64,000 nt of DNA from Bacteroides mediterraneensis (lineage in GTDB: Bacteria > Bacteroidota > Bacteroidia > Bacteroidales > Bacteroidaceae): the NCBI RefSeq assembly GCF_016900355.1, contig NZ_JACJKA010000009.1, positions 41,304-105,303 of the forward strand. The letters are read 5' to 3'. Under the pieces are notes generated by a model. The model was not told where the DNA came from, ran no database searches, and worked only from the letters and a program-made list of their open reading frames with translations. Numbering within the stretch: position 1 is the first letter of the stretch; each line of letters opens with the position of its first letter. Both the position numbers and the translations under genes were made by a program. Positions 1 to 9,620 of the stretch are shown piece after piece.

Positions 1-555
1 ATCGAGATTGCCAGTGCCGGAGGTTTTCTTTCCTATGAGAACATTGCGAGCCATGCCACCGTAGCCGGAGTGGAGATGGAGTTCCGAAAGGACTTGTTCA
101 ACCGCAAGCTGCAAGGCAACGGAGTCAGCAAACTCAGTTTAGGAGTCAACGGAGCCTATACATACACCTATGCCAAAGTTCCCCTGGCCACCGCCCCCAC
201 CGGTTCACAACTGGAAGGAGCTGCGCCCTGGATTTTCAATGCAGACCTAAGCCACCTGTTCCAAAAAGGACAGAAAAGTTTTACCAATACACTGGTGGTG
301 AACTACTTCAGCGACCGTATCCATACCATCGGTACGGAGGGATATCAGGACATCGTGGAAAACGGGATTCCGACACTCGACTTTGTCTCTTCCGCCCAGC
401 TGAACAAATACGTGACCCTCAGCCTGAAAGCGAAAAACTTGTTGAATTCTACCCATCAGCTGACCCGGAAAGGCAATGCGGATGGGAAGGAAGTGGTACT
501 GAGCAAATACAAGAAAGGCATAGACTTCAGCATCGGAGTGACCTGCAATTTCTAA
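1..555 (+). CDS. TonB-dependent receptor, C-terminal end (5' end outside the window)
   Basis: The reading frame is open from base 1, so only the last 184 residues of a larger outer-membrane receptor are present. The visible part alternates short polar and aromatic strands as in a 22-strand TonB-receptor barrel, contains a LKAKNLLNSTH-type strand common near the end of these receptors, and finishes GVTCNF with the terminal aromatic residue used for barrel assembly. The substrate cannot be told from this fragment. The next gene, 60 bp downstream on the same strand, encodes a lipoprotein that probably works with it. The internal ATG at 70 is not the true start. Confidence 0.85.
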   Translation: MEIASAGGFLSYENIASHATVAGVEMEFRKDLFNRKLQGNGVSKLSLGVNGAYTYTYAKVPLATAPTGSQLEGAAPWIFNADLSHLFQKGQKSFTNTLVVNYFSDRIHTIGTEGYQDIVENGIPTLDFVSSAQLNKYVTLSLKAKNLLNSTHQLTRKGNADGKEVVLSKYKKGIDFSIGVTCNF

Positions 556-615
556 CCCAGCAACTTTACATGAACTAAAAATAAAGACAATCAATTTTCT
601 TAATCAATTATCATT

Positions 616-1779
616 ATGAAAAAGGTATTTTTAACTGCAATGGCCTTTGCTGCCATAGTAAGTAGCGTAAGTTTGACAGCTTGTTCCAACGAAGATACTC
701 CGGAAGAAACTGGCACAAGAGGTGAAAAGATTGAACTGAACGGAATCGTAGAAGGCACCCTGACCTTGGATGCCAACAATGAATACATTTTGAACGGCAC
801 ACTGACCGTACCCGACGGAGCTACTCTGGAAATCCCGGCTGGTACCACCATCAAGGCAGCGAAAGGATTCGGAAACTATATCCTCGTGGCACAGGGAGGT
901 AAAATCAATGCCAAGGGTACGGCCGACAAACCTATCATCTTTACCGCCGACGATGAAGCCAATGCCACAGCAGGCTACTGGGGAGGTTTGATTCTCAACG
1001 GAAAGGCACCAATCTCAGGAGCTACCAGCGGTGAACTGGGTTCTACGGAAGTAGACAACAACCAGAAATACGGAGGTACGGATGAAAACGACAACAGCGG
1101 TACGTTGGAATACGTGGAATTACGCTATACCGGTGCACGTTCCAGTGCGGATATCGAACACAACGGACTGACACTGAACGGTGTGGGAAGAGGAACTACC
1201 ATCAAGAACCTGTATGTCGTAGACGGTGCGGACGATGCCATCGAATTTTTTGGCGGTACAGTCAACGTAGAAAACATACTGGCTGTAAACTGTGACGATG
1301 ACATGTTCGATTTCACTCAAGGTTACAAAGGTACATTGAGCAACTGCTACGGAATCTGGGAAAGTGGATTCACCAGCACGGAAGAAGATCCGCGCGGAGT
1401 GGAAGCCGACGGTAACCTGGACGGAAACGGACCCGACCACCAGGGACAGTCTGATTTCACCATCAAGAACATGACCATTGCCACCTATGCCACCGGACAA
1501 GTGATGGACGATGCTATCAAAGTGCGCAGAGGAGCTACCGCCCACATTGAAAACGCACTCGTAACCGGAAACGGACAAATGAAAGACTTCATCGATGTGA
1601 CCGACTCCAAAGGAAACGCCGCTACAGCAACCAGCATCAGTGCCACCAACAATATCAGTTCTACACTCACCGGCAAAGAACTGAATGAAGGAGACGCTTC
1701 TTATGAAAATGTCAAAGTGGTGAACGGCAACACAGGAGCCGACCAGTCAGCCTTCAGTTGGACAGGCTATCAATTTTAA
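616..1779 (+). CDS. Predicted surface lipoprotein, repetitive beta-rich (beta-helix-like)
   Basis: A lipoprotein signal peptide ends in a lipobox with Cys23 (SLTAC-SNED), so the protein is lipid-anchored, probably at the outer membrane. The mature part has a repeated GTLTV/ATLEIPAGTTI pattern followed by asparagine- and glycine-rich rungs (GGLILNG, ENILAVNCDDDMFDF) typical of right-handed beta-helix or pectate-lyase-like folds. I see no certain catalytic residues. The gene follows a TonB receptor by 60 bp and ends in a terminator, so the two are probably co-transcribed and form a receptor and surface-binding pair. The function is otherwise unknown. Confidence 0.75.
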   Translation: MKKVFLTAMAFAAIVSSVSLTACSNEDTPEETGTRGEKIELNGIVEGTLTLDANNEYILNGTLTVPDGATLEIPAGTTIKAAKGFGNYILVAQGGKINAKGTADKPIIFTADDEANATAGYWGGLILNGKAPISGATSGELGSTEVDNNQKYGGTDENDNSGTLEYVELRYTGARSSADIEHNGLTLNGVGRGTTIKNLYVVDGADDAIEFFGGTVNVENILAVNCDDDMFDFTQGYKGTLSNCYGIWESGFTSTEEDPRGVEADGNLDGNGPDHQGQSDFTIKNMTIATYATGQVMDDAIKVRRGATAHIENALVTGNGQMKDFIDVTDSKGNAATATSISATNNISSTLTGKELNEGDASYENVKVVNGNTGADQSAFSWTGYQF

Positions 1780-1818
1780 ATAAGCCCTACACACAAGATT
1801 GCTTTTCTTCTTTTTCCT

Positions 1819-1873
1819 TCTCCGGTTTTCATGCAACGCACCTGCCGCGTATGGGAACCGGAGATTCTTTTTT
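1819..1873 (+). terminator. Rho-independent terminator after the lipoprotein gene
   Basis: A 9-bp stem TCTCCGGTT/AACCGGAGA (1819-1827 with 1856-1864) with a long 28-nt loop is followed by TTCTTTTTT. It ends the receptor and lipoprotein transcript before manA. Confidence 0.7.
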
Positions 1874-1906
1874 CCTCTATTTCCTGATTTTATGAAGGGT
1901 TTTTCT

Positions 1907-1914
1907 TATTTTTG
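1907..1914 (+). promoter_or_regulatory. Predicted Bacteroidetes -7 box for manA
   Basis: TATTTTTG fits the TAnnTTTG consensus of the Bacteroidetes primary sigma factor and lies 23 bp before the manA start. I see no clear -33 TTTG at the expected distance, so support is partial. Confidence 0.5.
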
Positions 1915-1936
1915 TCCAGACCTAAATTAAAATCAT

Positions 1937-2911
1937 ATGATGTATCCTTTTAAATTTAAACCTATCTTAAAATCCACCCTTTGGGGCGGTGAACGTATTA
2001 TCCCTTTCAAACAACTGGACTGCCAGCAGGAACAGGTGGGAGAAAGCTGGGAAATATCCGACGTACCGGGCGATGAATCGGTCGTAGCCGACGGAGCAGA
2101 TGCCGGAAAGAATCTGACTCAACTGATGCAAGAATATAAGGAAAAACTGGTGGGAAAAGAAAACTACCAGCGCTTCCAGGGTAAGTTTCCCTTGCTCATC
2201 AAATTTATCGATGCCAAACAAGACTTGTCCATTCAAGTACACCCGAACGACGAACTGGCCATGAAGCGCCACCAGTCCATGGGAAAAACAGAGATGTGGT
2301 ACATCATCGACAACACAGGTGGAAAGGCTCATCTGTATTCCGGACTGAAGAAAAAGATTACCCCGGAAGAATATGCCCAGATGATTGAAGACAACACCAT
2401 CTGTGACGCACTGGCCCGATATGACGTGCAGCCGGGCGATGTATTCTTTTTGCCTGCCGGACGTATTCACAGCATCGGAGCAGGTTGCTTCCTGGCTGAA
2501 ATCCAGCAGACTTCCAACATCACCTACCGTATCTACGACTTCAACCGAAGAGACAAGAACGGCAATCTGCGTGAACTGCATACCGAACTTTCAAAGGATG
2601 CCATCGACTATACAGTGGAAAACGATTACCGTACCCACTACACTCCGCGTAAGGACGAACCGGTGGAACTGGTCAGCTGTCCGTATTTCACCACTTCTGT
2701 CTACAACCTGACAGAACCCATGACGATGGACTACAGCGAACTGGACTCTTTTGTTATCTACATCTGCATGAAAGGAAGCTGCACCGTGACCGACAATGAA
2801 GGCCACAGTATTCCGTTGCGAGCTGGTGAGTCGGTGCTGTTCCCTGCTACTACTCAAAACTTAGAAGTAGTGCCGGAAGGTGAGGTTTCTTTCCTCGAAA
2901 CGTATGTATGA
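1937..2911 (+). CDS. manA: Mannose-6-phosphate isomerase, class I
   Basis: Interconverts mannose 6-phosphate and fructose 6-phosphate in the cytoplasm, linking mannose use and GDP-mannose supply to glycolysis. The 324-residue protein has the type I cupin signatures: FKPILKSTLWGG at the N-terminus, the zinc-binding segment QVHPNDELA near residues 99-107, GKTEMWYII, and PAGRIHSIG near residue 173. The length fits the short Gram-positive/Bacteroidetes form. The first ATG of an ATG-ATG pair is used as start; the second would remove only one residue. It has its own promoter-like box and a shared terminator downstream, so it is probably monocistronic. Confidence 0.93.
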   Translation: MMYPFKFKPILKSTLWGGERIIPFKQLDCQQEQVGESWEISDVPGDESVVADGADAGKNLTQLMQEYKEKLVGKENYQRFQGKFPLLIKFIDAKQDLSIQVHPNDELAMKRHQSMGKTEMWYIIDNTGGKAHLYSGLKKKITPEEYAQMIEDNTICDALARYDVQPGDVFFLPAGRIHSIGAGCFLAEIQQTSNITYRIYDFNRRDKNGNLRELHTELSKDAIDYTVENDYRTHYTPRKDEPVELVSCPYFTTSVYNLTEPMTMDYSELDSFVIYICMKGSCTVTDNEGHSIPLRAGESVLFPATTQNLEVVPEGEVSFLETYV

Positions 2912-2932
2912 TACTTTACTTTTTTAAAATCG

Positions 2933-2980
2933 CTGAGCCTTTTTTCTCTCTTCACAAGCAGACCGAGAAAAAGGGCTCAG
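2933..2980. terminator. Bidirectional terminator between manA and the AraC-type gene
   Basis: 16-nt arms (2933-2948 and 2965-2980) pair with a single mismatch around a 16-nt loop. The stem carries A/T tracts on both sides, and its right arm overlaps the stop codon of the convergent AraC-type gene, so it can terminate both transcripts. Confidence 0.75.
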
Positions 2981-3783
2981 TCATTTTTCACGAAGTTGTG
3001 AGGCGACATGCCCGTAATCTGCCGAAATACCCGGTTGAAATTATTCGGGGTACTGAATCCCACTTCGTAAGCAATCTGCTGCATGGTCTTTCCCCCGTCG
3101 GCAAACAATTCAATGGCCCGCATAATTCGAAGATTATTTACATAATAGCTGAAACGTATGCCCGATTCATTGAACAAACGACTCAGGTTACGCACTGAAA
3201 AACCGAAATGCTCAGCCAACTGCGGCATTTTCGGGTTTTCTTGCAAATGCTCCTGCAAATAAGCCAGAATGGGGTGCAAACGGGCATCGTTAGGAATGGC
3301 CAACGTCTTGAGCAGAAATTCCATGTTCTGGCAGATAGTAGGAAGCAACCGGAAAAAGCCAAGGGCAAACGCATACAAGTCCGGAGCATCTTCCCGGTTT
3401 ATCCCCCGCCCTTTGGAAGCGATGAACTTCAGATTCTCTGCAATGAACGAATCGGCATGGTAAATGGAAAACTCGTTCAGCGGTGTACCGTCTTCACAGG
3501 CATCCAACGACAAATAGAATATCACCAATGAAGTCCTCCGGTTGTTACTGCTCAGTTCATGCCCCATATAGCTGGGTATCCAGGCGATGTGTTTCTCCGG
3601 CACAAAATAATTCGTAGCCCCAATCTGCACATGCAACGTCCCCGAAAGCGTATAGATAATCTGACACCTTTCGTGGGTATGTCCCGGAAGATTGATTTCC
3701 TCCCAACCCGTTTTCTTGATACGGATGGTTTCCTTACGCGTATGGTTAATCAATGAAATATAGCTCTTCTGTTCTTGATTCAT
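2977..3783 (-). CDS. AraC-family transcriptional regulator with N-terminal cupin sensor
   Basis: A 268-residue regulator. The N-terminal half is an AraC-type cupin (HTHERCQIIYTLSGTLHVQI, then PSYMGHEL) that should bind a small effector. The C-terminal ~100 residues hold the two helix-turn-helix motifs, ending QIAYEVGFSTPNNFNRVF and RQITGMSPHNF. I place the start at 3783 (MNQEQKSY), preceded by GGGAAAAG; the longer frame upstream has no domain content and runs into the divergent operon's promoter. It is divergent from the hydrolase/TolC/HlyD/MFS operon, which it most likely controls. Confidence 0.9.
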   Translation of the reverse strand: MNQEQKSYISLINHTRKETIRIKKTGWEEINLPGHTHERCQIIYTLSGTLHVQIGATNYFVPEKHIAWIPSYMGHELSSNNRRTSLVIFYLSLDACEDGTPLNEFSIYHADSFIAENLKFIASKGRGINREDAPDLYAFALGFFRLLPTICQNMEFLLKTLAIPNDARLHPILAYLQEHLQENPKMPQLAEHFGFSVRNLSRLFNESGIRFSYYVNNLRIMRAIELFADGGKTMQQIAYEVGFSTPNNFNRVFRQITGMSPHNFVKND

Positions 3784-3898
3784 CTTTTCCCAATGGCTTA
3801 AAATGGTAATCTTTTTGCATAAACTGCAAATTCCGCATAAAAATAAAGGTTTAATTTTGCACCAGCAATAGAAGAGACTATAAATTATCGATGAAATT

Positions 3899-4881
3899 AT
3901 GATGAAATGTATTTTTGCAATTGCAGTTTTGCTCGCAGGAACCACCTTCAGCGCATCGGCTGCGCCCGAGAAGATTTCTGAAAACAAGCAGGAAAGCATG
4001 AAAGTAGAAATCACTGAAGGACAAATTGACGTGATAAGCGGCCTTATCTACTCACAAGTCATCTCCACCCGAAGCAACCGTGCGTTGCGGATGACCGTCC
4101 TGGTACCACGGACCCGTACGCCCAAACCTGCAATTGTATATTTCCCCGGAGGAGGATTCACATCGGCAGATTATGAGAAATTTATTGAAATGCGCATGGC
4201 ATTGGCCAAAGCCGGATTCGTGGTGGCTGCGGCAGAGTACCGTACAGTTCCCGACAAATTCCCCGCACTGGTAGTCGATGGTAAAGCGGCTGTACGCTTC
4301 CTGAGAGCCCATGCCGCACAGTTCCATATCGACCCGACCCGCATCGGAGTATGGGAGATTCTGCCGGAGGATATTTGTCACAAATGGTGGGGACGACCAA
4401 CGGGGAAAAGGAATTCGACCAAGGGGATTATCTGGACCAGTCGTCTGATGTACAAGCAGCCGTCACCATTTACGGTATCAGCAATCTGCTGAACATCGGC
4501 GAAGGATATTCAGCACACGTACAACAGGTACATGCTTCACCAGCCGTGACAGAAGCTTTACTCGTACATGGTACAGCCTTTGCAGATTTCGCAGGCGCCA
4601 GCATCTTGTCAGACCCGGAAAAGGCCATGAAAGCCAGTCCACTGGGACACGTAAAAGAGCATATGCCTCCCTTCCTGATTATGCACGGAAGCAACGACAA
4701 GCTGGTATCCCCTGTACAAAGCGAACAACTGTATAAGGCATTGACCGAGAAAGGAAACCAAGCTACCTATATCACAGTAGAAGGTGCCGGACACGGTGAC
4801 TTATACTGGTTCCAGCAACCGGTTATCGAGAAAGTGGTCAACTGGTTTCAAACTGTTTTTCAATATCACACAGAAAAATGA
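3899..4881 (+). pseudogene. Secreted alpha/beta hydrolase (esterase/acetylesterase type), frameshifted
   Basis: Two overlapping frames together give one ~327-residue hydrolase. Frame 1 (3899-4351) carries a signal peptide ending SASA-APEK and the oxyanion-hole motif YFPGGGF. Frame 2 (from 4351) carries the nucleophile motif GDSAGG, the acid region HGSNDKLV and the catalytic-His region GAGHGD. Reading GGAGTATGGGAG as GGAGTAATGGGAG (one extra A at 4350/4351) restores GVMGDSAGG, so a single base is missing. It is either a recent inactivating deletion or a sequencing error. It is the first gene of an efflux operon and its stop overlaps the TolC start (ATGA). Confidence 0.85.
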
Positions 4882-6182
4882 ATAAAAGACTAATTGCAAG
4901 CATCGGAATTCTTTCTTTTTTTATGTACACCGCAGCTCAGGAACGAGTGCTTTCCATCGACGAGCTGTTTCAGCTGGCAGACCAGAACAGTAAAAGTATT
5001 CAGCTGCATGAACTGGCCATCAACGAGAGCGCACAAGCCGTAAAGGTTGCCAAGGATGCCAAACTGCCGTCTATCAATGCCCAACTGGAACTTAACTACA
5101 TTGGGGACGGTTGCATGACCGACCGAAACTTCAGCAATGGGGTACATGCCGATATGCCTCATTTCGGGAACACTTTCGTGCTCAAGGCTTCACAAGTCAT
5201 CTATGCCGGAGGAAGCATCAATGCCAACATCCAAAAAGCAAAACTCCAACACCAACTGTCGCAACAGACTTACTACAACAACCAGCAGGATTTGCGTTTC
5301 ATGCTGTTGGGATATTACCTCGACTTGTTCCAGCTGAGAAACCAACAGACGGTATATGAAAAGAACATTGAACAGACCCGCCTGCTGGTAAAAGATATGC
5401 GGGCAGCCTACGAACAAGGCACGGCACTGAAAAGTGACATTACCCGTTATGAACTCCAGCTCCAGAATCTCCAGTTAGGACTCACCTCTACGGTGAACAA
5501 GCTCAACGTGCTGAACCACAAACTGACTACGACGATCGGGCTGGAACCTACCGTACACATCGTACCAGATTCTACCGCTCTGTTCCAAATCAATGTGGAC
5601 AAGCGACAGGAAATTTCCTGGATGGAAGACTCGCAAGAATCTCCTACTCTCCAACAGGCACAAACCGCCATCAAGCTGAGCCATAACCAGCAGGAGCTGG
5701 TTCGTTCCGAACGCAGACCGCACATCAGCCTGACAGCTACGAACGACTTCACTGGCCCAATTCTGGTGGAAGTGCCGCCATTGAACAACAATTTCACCTA
5801 CTGGTTTGCCGGAGTAGGCATCTCATACAACCTGGATGCCCTATTCAAAACGAAGAAGAAACTGCGGCAGGCACGAATTGCCACTTCCAAAGCCGAAAAG
5901 AACTACGAACTGGCCAAGGAAGAAATCGAGAACAACGTACACGAAGCGTACGTGAACCTGAACGAAGCCTACGTACGGCTCCATACACAGCAAAAGAGTG
6001 TACAGCTGGCCCACGAAAACTTCCGGATTGTCCGCCAACGTTACTTGAATGGATTGTCACTGATTACCGACATGCTGGATGCCAGTAACATGCAGCTGGA
6101 CATGGAACTTCAGCTGGCCAACTATCAGATAGGTATATTGTATCAATACTATCTGCTGAAAAAGATTACAGGAACCCTTTAA
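4878..6182 (+). CDS. TolC-family outer-membrane efflux protein
   Basis: A 434-residue outer-membrane factor: signal peptide ending TAAQ, then two long coiled-coil repeats (LAINESAQAVKVAKDAKLP and the C-terminal copy around YELAKEEIENNVHEAYVNL) with barrel strands between. It forms the trans-periplasmic channel for the HlyD/MFS pair that follows. The start ATG overlaps the stop of the hydrolase gene, suggesting translational coupling, so the upstream frameshift may lower its expression. Confidence 0.9.
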   Translation: MNKRLIASIGILSFFMYTAAQERVLSIDELFQLADQNSKSIQLHELAINESAQAVKVAKDAKLPSINAQLELNYIGDGCMTDRNFSNGVHADMPHFGNTFVLKASQVIYAGGSINANIQKAKLQHQLSQQTYYNNQQDLRFMLLGYYLDLFQLRNQQTVYEKNIEQTRLLVKDMRAAYEQGTALKSDITRYELQLQNLQLGLTSTVNKLNVLNHKLTTTIGLEPTVHIVPDSTALFQINVDKRQEISWMEDSQESPTLQQAQTAIKLSHNQQELVRSERRPHISLTATNDFTGPILVEVPPLNNNFTYWFAGVGISYNLDALFKTKKKLRQARIATSKAEKNYELAKEEIENNVHEAYVNLNEAYVRLHTQQKSVQLAHENFRIVRQRYLNGLSLITDMLDASNMQLDMELQLANYQIGILYQYYLLKKITGTL

Positions 6183-6213
6183 CTTCATTTATATTCACAC
6201 AAAAAATCTAGAT

Positions 6214-7248
6214 ATGATACGAAACAAAAAAAGAGCTATTTCTAATTTCTTTATACTTCTGGTGCTCGCAGCGGGTATCAGCTGGGTATGCGGCAAATTT
6301 ATCCATCTGGGTAACGTGGAATACACTGACAACGCACAGGTGAAACAACATCTGACTCCCGTCAGCACACGCGTACAGGGATTCATCAAGAAAATTTGTT
6401 TTGAAGAATACCAGACCGTGAAAAAAGGAGATACACTTGCCATCATCGAAGACACGGAATACCGGTTGAAAGTGGCACAGGCTGAAGCAGACTACCGCAA
6501 TGCCCTGGCCGGAAAGAGTGCCATGTACACCACCATCAATACCACACAGAACAACATTCTTGTCACGGATGCAGCCATCGATGAACAACGGGTCCGCCTG
6601 AAGAATGCTGAAACCGATTACAAACGTTACCAGGAACTGCTGAAAGAAGAAGCCGTCACTCCGCAACAATTCGACCGGGTCAAAACAGACTACGAAGCCA
6701 CTCAGGCACGTTACGAACAATTGCTGCGCCAGAAACAGTCTACTTTACTCCAGAAACAGGAACAAACCCAGCGACTGGATCAGAATGAATCAGCCATCAA
6801 ACTGGCAGAAGCTGCGCTTAACCTGGCCAAACTGAATCTTTCTTATACAGTTATTCTGGCTACCACTGACGGTGTGACCGGACGAAAGGAAATCCACGAA
6901 GGGGAACTGGTACAGCCAGGACAAGCCTTGGTGACACTGGTGGATGGTACGGAAAAATGGGTGATTGCCAACTACAAGGAAACACAAACCACTGACATGA
7001 AAAGAAATCAGTTGGTAGAAGTGAAAGTAGATGCCATTCCGGGCGTAAAATTTGAAGGACGTATCGCTTCCATCTCAGATGCCACAGGAGCTTCTTATTC
7101 ACTGATTCCGCAAAACAACTCTGCCGGAAACTTCGTGAAAGTGGAACAGCGTATTCCTGTCCGTATTGAATTTACCAAAAACAACCGTCCGGAAGACCTG
7201 CAGCGCCTGAGAGCCGGAATGAATGTAGAATGTTACGTAAAACAATAA
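6214..7248 (+). CDS. HlyD/EmrA-family membrane-fusion protein
   Basis: A 344-residue periplasmic adaptor with one N-terminal membrane segment (FFILLVLAAGISWVCGKF), a split lipoyl domain (TRVQGFIKKI and the half near GELVQPGQALVTLVDG), a coiled-coil hairpin rich in Q and E, and a C-terminal beta-barrel ending AGMNVECYVK. It bridges the MFS pump to the TolC channel, as EmrA does. It lies 31 bp after the TolC gene and 17 bp before the MFS gene. Confidence 0.9.
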   Translation: MIRNKKRAISNFFILLVLAAGISWVCGKFIHLGNVEYTDNAQVKQHLTPVSTRVQGFIKKICFEEYQTVKKGDTLAIIEDTEYRLKVAQAEADYRNALAGKSAMYTTINTTQNNILVTDAAIDEQRVRLKNAETDYKRYQELLKEEAVTPQQFDRVKTDYEATQARYEQLLRQKQSTLLQKQEQTQRLDQNESAIKLAEAALNLAKLNLSYTVILATTDGVTGRKEIHEGELVQPGQALVTLVDGTEKWVIANYKETQTTDMKRNQLVEVKVDAIPGVKFEGRIASISDATGASYSLIPQNNSAGNFVKVEQRIPVRIEFTKNNRPEDLQRLRAGMNVECYVKQ

Positions 7249-7265
7249 ACTGAACCAGTAGAGAA

Positions 7266-8861
7266 ATGGCTGAACAACGTCCCCGTATCCTATATTTTAA
7301 AGATTTTCTGCCCACCTCCGTGTGTATTGGCTTGTCCATGTTTTTTGCCATGGTGTTTCAGTTCAATGGAGGAGTATTCCTGCCGGCAGCAACCCAGATG
7401 TCGAGTGCCCTGGGCTGCATCCAAGAAGATGTGAACATGGCCGGATATGCCTCGTTCATCGGTATGACCATCATCTTTCCGATTCTGTTCCGTCTGAAAG
7501 CTCGGTTTACGACACGTTCCATTTTCATGACGGTATGTCCGGTACTGATTGCCTGCAACCTGATTACCATGCACACAGAAAATATTTTTCTAATGATTTG
7601 TGTATGCTTCGTGTCGGGATTCTTCCGCATGTGGGGTACGTTTGAATGTTTCTCCAATATCCGTCTGAGCATTACGCCTTCAGGCAACTTCTCCGTGTTC
7701 TATCCTGTCATCTACATCATCGTACTCGAAAGCATCCAGTTGTCTGGACTAGTAACGATGCACCTCAATGACTGGGCCAACTGGCAATATATGCACTGGT
7801 TCGTCATCGGTATGCTGATGATTGTATGGGTTTGCGTGATGTGCCTTACCCGTTCTGTCCGCCTGATGAAGAAAATGCCCCTGTATGGCATCGACTGGAA
7901 AGGACTTGCCTTGTGGACTACCATGCTGTTTGCCATTGTTTTCATCTGCATCTATGGAGACTATTATGACTGGCTGGACAGCGTGCAAATCCGTGCCAGC
8001 ATCGTCATTGCCGTAGTGGCCTTGCTACTCAACATCAATCGGATGAACTCCATCCGCCATCCTTACATCGACCCACAGGTATTCAAGTACAAGAAATTCC
8101 CTGTCATATTGTTTCTGTTCCTCATGCTCTGCCTGTTTCTCACTACGTCTTCCGTCCTTCAAAATGCCTTCATGATGTCTATTTTGAAATACGATACTCT
8201 GAACGCCATCTCCTTAAACTGGTGTGTATTTGTAGGTATTCTGGCTGGAGCAGGAATTGTCTTTCTACGCCAAGCAGTCTGGAAGAAAGGATATAAGCTG
8301 CTGATTTCAATCGGATTTACACTGATTGTCGTGTACCAGTATTACATGTATTTTCTCATTTACCCAGACCTGAATATTGAAAGCCTGTATCTACCTAACT
8401 TTTTAAAAGGAATCGGACATGGAATTTTGTACATTGCATTAACCATCTATGTGGCCAAAAATATTCCCTTCAAGCACTTCTTCCAATCATTGTGCGTGCT
8501 CAGCTTCATCCGTACCAGTATTGCTACCCCACTGGGAAGCGCCATTCTGAACCGTTGGATGAAACACCTCCAGCTGGACAACTGGGCCTTGCTGAGTCGA
8601 AACATGGACGACCTGACCGAATGGATGCCCAATAATGCTTCCCTCATGCAACTTTACAATGAGGTAAATACTCAAACCATGCTGACCAGTTTAAAAGAGC
8701 TCTTCGGATGGGTCTGCATTATCGGTACTGTTTTCCTGGCCATTGTCGTCACCTACCGAATATGGCGTGACCGTCACGTATCTGCATTAAAAATGCTGCA
8801 CAGTCTGCCCGTCAAGAAGAGATACAAACTGTCCAGCATTCATCGTCCTGCCAAACATTAG
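7266..8861 (+). CDS. MFS transporter, EmrB-like (DHA2 type)
   Basis: A 531-residue inner-membrane protein with about 14 hydrophobic segments, the size and topology of DHA2 drug:H+ antiporters. It follows the HlyD and TolC genes in one operon, so the three should form an EmrAB-TolC-like exporter. The AraC-type regulator and secreted hydrolase in the locus suggest one inducing compound, but the substrate is unknown. Its stop overlaps by 4 bp the end of the convergent barrel gene. Confidence 0.87.
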   Translation: MAEQRPRILYFKDFLPTSVCIGLSMFFAMVFQFNGGVFLPAATQMSSALGCIQEDVNMAGYASFIGMTIIFPILFRLKARFTTRSIFMTVCPVLIACNLITMHTENIFLMICVCFVSGFFRMWGTFECFSNIRLSITPSGNFSVFYPVIYIIVLESIQLSGLVTMHLNDWANWQYMHWFVIGMLMIVWVCVMCLTRSVRLMKKMPLYGIDWKGLALWTTMLFAIVFICIYGDYYDWLDSVQIRASIVIAVVALLLNINRMNSIRHPYIDPQVFKYKKFPVILFLFLMLCLFLTTSSVLQNAFMMSILKYDTLNAISLNWCVFVGILAGAGIVFLRQAVWKKGYKLLISIGFTLIVVYQYYMYFLIYPDLNIESLYLPNFLKGIGHGILYIALTIYVAKNIPFKHFFQSLCVLSFIRTSIATPLGSAILNRWMKHLQLDNWALLSRNMDDLTEWMPNNASLMQLYNEVNTQTMLTSLKELFGWVCIIGTVFLAIVVTYRIWRDRHVSALKMLHSLPVKKRYKLSSIHRPAKH

Positions 8862-9496
8862 AACTTATAAGCAGCGGTAAAGAAGAAGGCAAGGTTACGG
8901 GTCTTGGAATAACTGGCCAGCTTACAGAGACCAAATTCTCCGTCGAGCCCTACCGTCCAACGTGGAAAGTCCAGCGCGACTCCTCCCATCAGACCGGCAT
9001 CGAAACGACGCAGACCCGAAATAACTTCTTCTTCCACCTTCGAATCGCCAAATGTATTATAAGAAACGGTAAGATCATCTATATCGGCATCCCGTTTACC
9101 GCTCACACCGTAAGCCAGATACGGACCTGCGGTAAAAACCATATCAAAGTTGGATGCAGTTCCTACATGAAAGGCTGCCAGCAAAGGCATTTCAAAGTAA
9201 TTCTGATTTACATGCACGCTCACCTTATTCTTCGTATTGAGCCCTGCAAAGTCCATGTCCATACCGGCCCCTTTGGATACCCAGTTTAATCCGGTCTGGA
9301 AAGAAACCAGTCCGCTCAAGGGCACATCAATGCCTACTCCCACCTTCTGATTAAACAGAGGAGAAGAATCTCCGGCATCTTTCCCCATCCAGGTACTCAT
9401 ACCCAGCCCTACCTTCATACTCCAGGTCACTTTCGTCTGTGCGGCCATTGTCAACACGGTGAACAAACAGGCCACTATACATGCAATTCTTTTCAT
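8858..9496 (-). CDS. Outer-membrane beta-barrel protein (PorT/OMP_b-brl-like)
   Basis: A 212-residue protein with a signal peptide ending TMAAQ and alternating amphipathic strands ending in TAAYKF, the usual C-terminal aromatic of outer-membrane barrels. Strand motifs such as FQTGLNWVSKG, YFEMPLLAAFHVG and AGPYLAYGVSG are typical of the Bacteroidetes PorT-like opacity-type family. No substrate can be assigned. It has a well-formed promoter at 9520-9550 and is probably transcribed alone. Confidence 0.85.
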   Translation of the reverse strand: MKRIACIVACLFTVLTMAAQTKVTWSMKVGLGMSTWMGKDAGDSSPLFNQKVGVGIDVPLSGLVSFQTGLNWVSKGAGMDMDFAGLNTKNKVSVHVNQNYFEMPLLAAFHVGTASNFDMVFTAGPYLAYGVSGKRDADIDDLTVSYNTFGDSKVEEEVISGLRRFDAGLMGGVALDFPRWTVGLDGEFGLCKLASYSKTRNLAFFFTAAYKF

Positions 9497-9519
9497 AAAT
9501 TTACAATAGATGATTTACA

Positions 9520-9550
9520 CAAAAATAAGAAGATAAAGCGAAGCTGCAAA
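9520..9550 (-). promoter_or_regulatory. Predicted promoter of the barrel gene at 8858
   Basis: On the minus strand TTTG (9550-9547) and TATTTTTG (9527-9520) are 19 bp apart, an exact match to the Bacteroidetes TTTG-N19-TAnnTTTG promoter, about 24 bp before the start codon. Confidence 0.75.
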
Positions 9551-9554
9551 TAAA

Positions 9555-9595
9555 AAGGGAGCAAAAAAGAAGTTTTTCCCTCTTTTTGCTCCCTT
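9555..9595 (-). terminator. Terminator of the barrel gene at 9621
   Basis: A 13-bp stem AAGGGAGCAAAAA/TTTTTGCTCCCTT (9555-9567 with 9583-9595). On the minus strand it is followed by TTTTTATTTG. Confidence 0.8.
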
Positions 9596-9620
9596 CTCAC
9601 AAGGTCTTAAACGTTATTTC

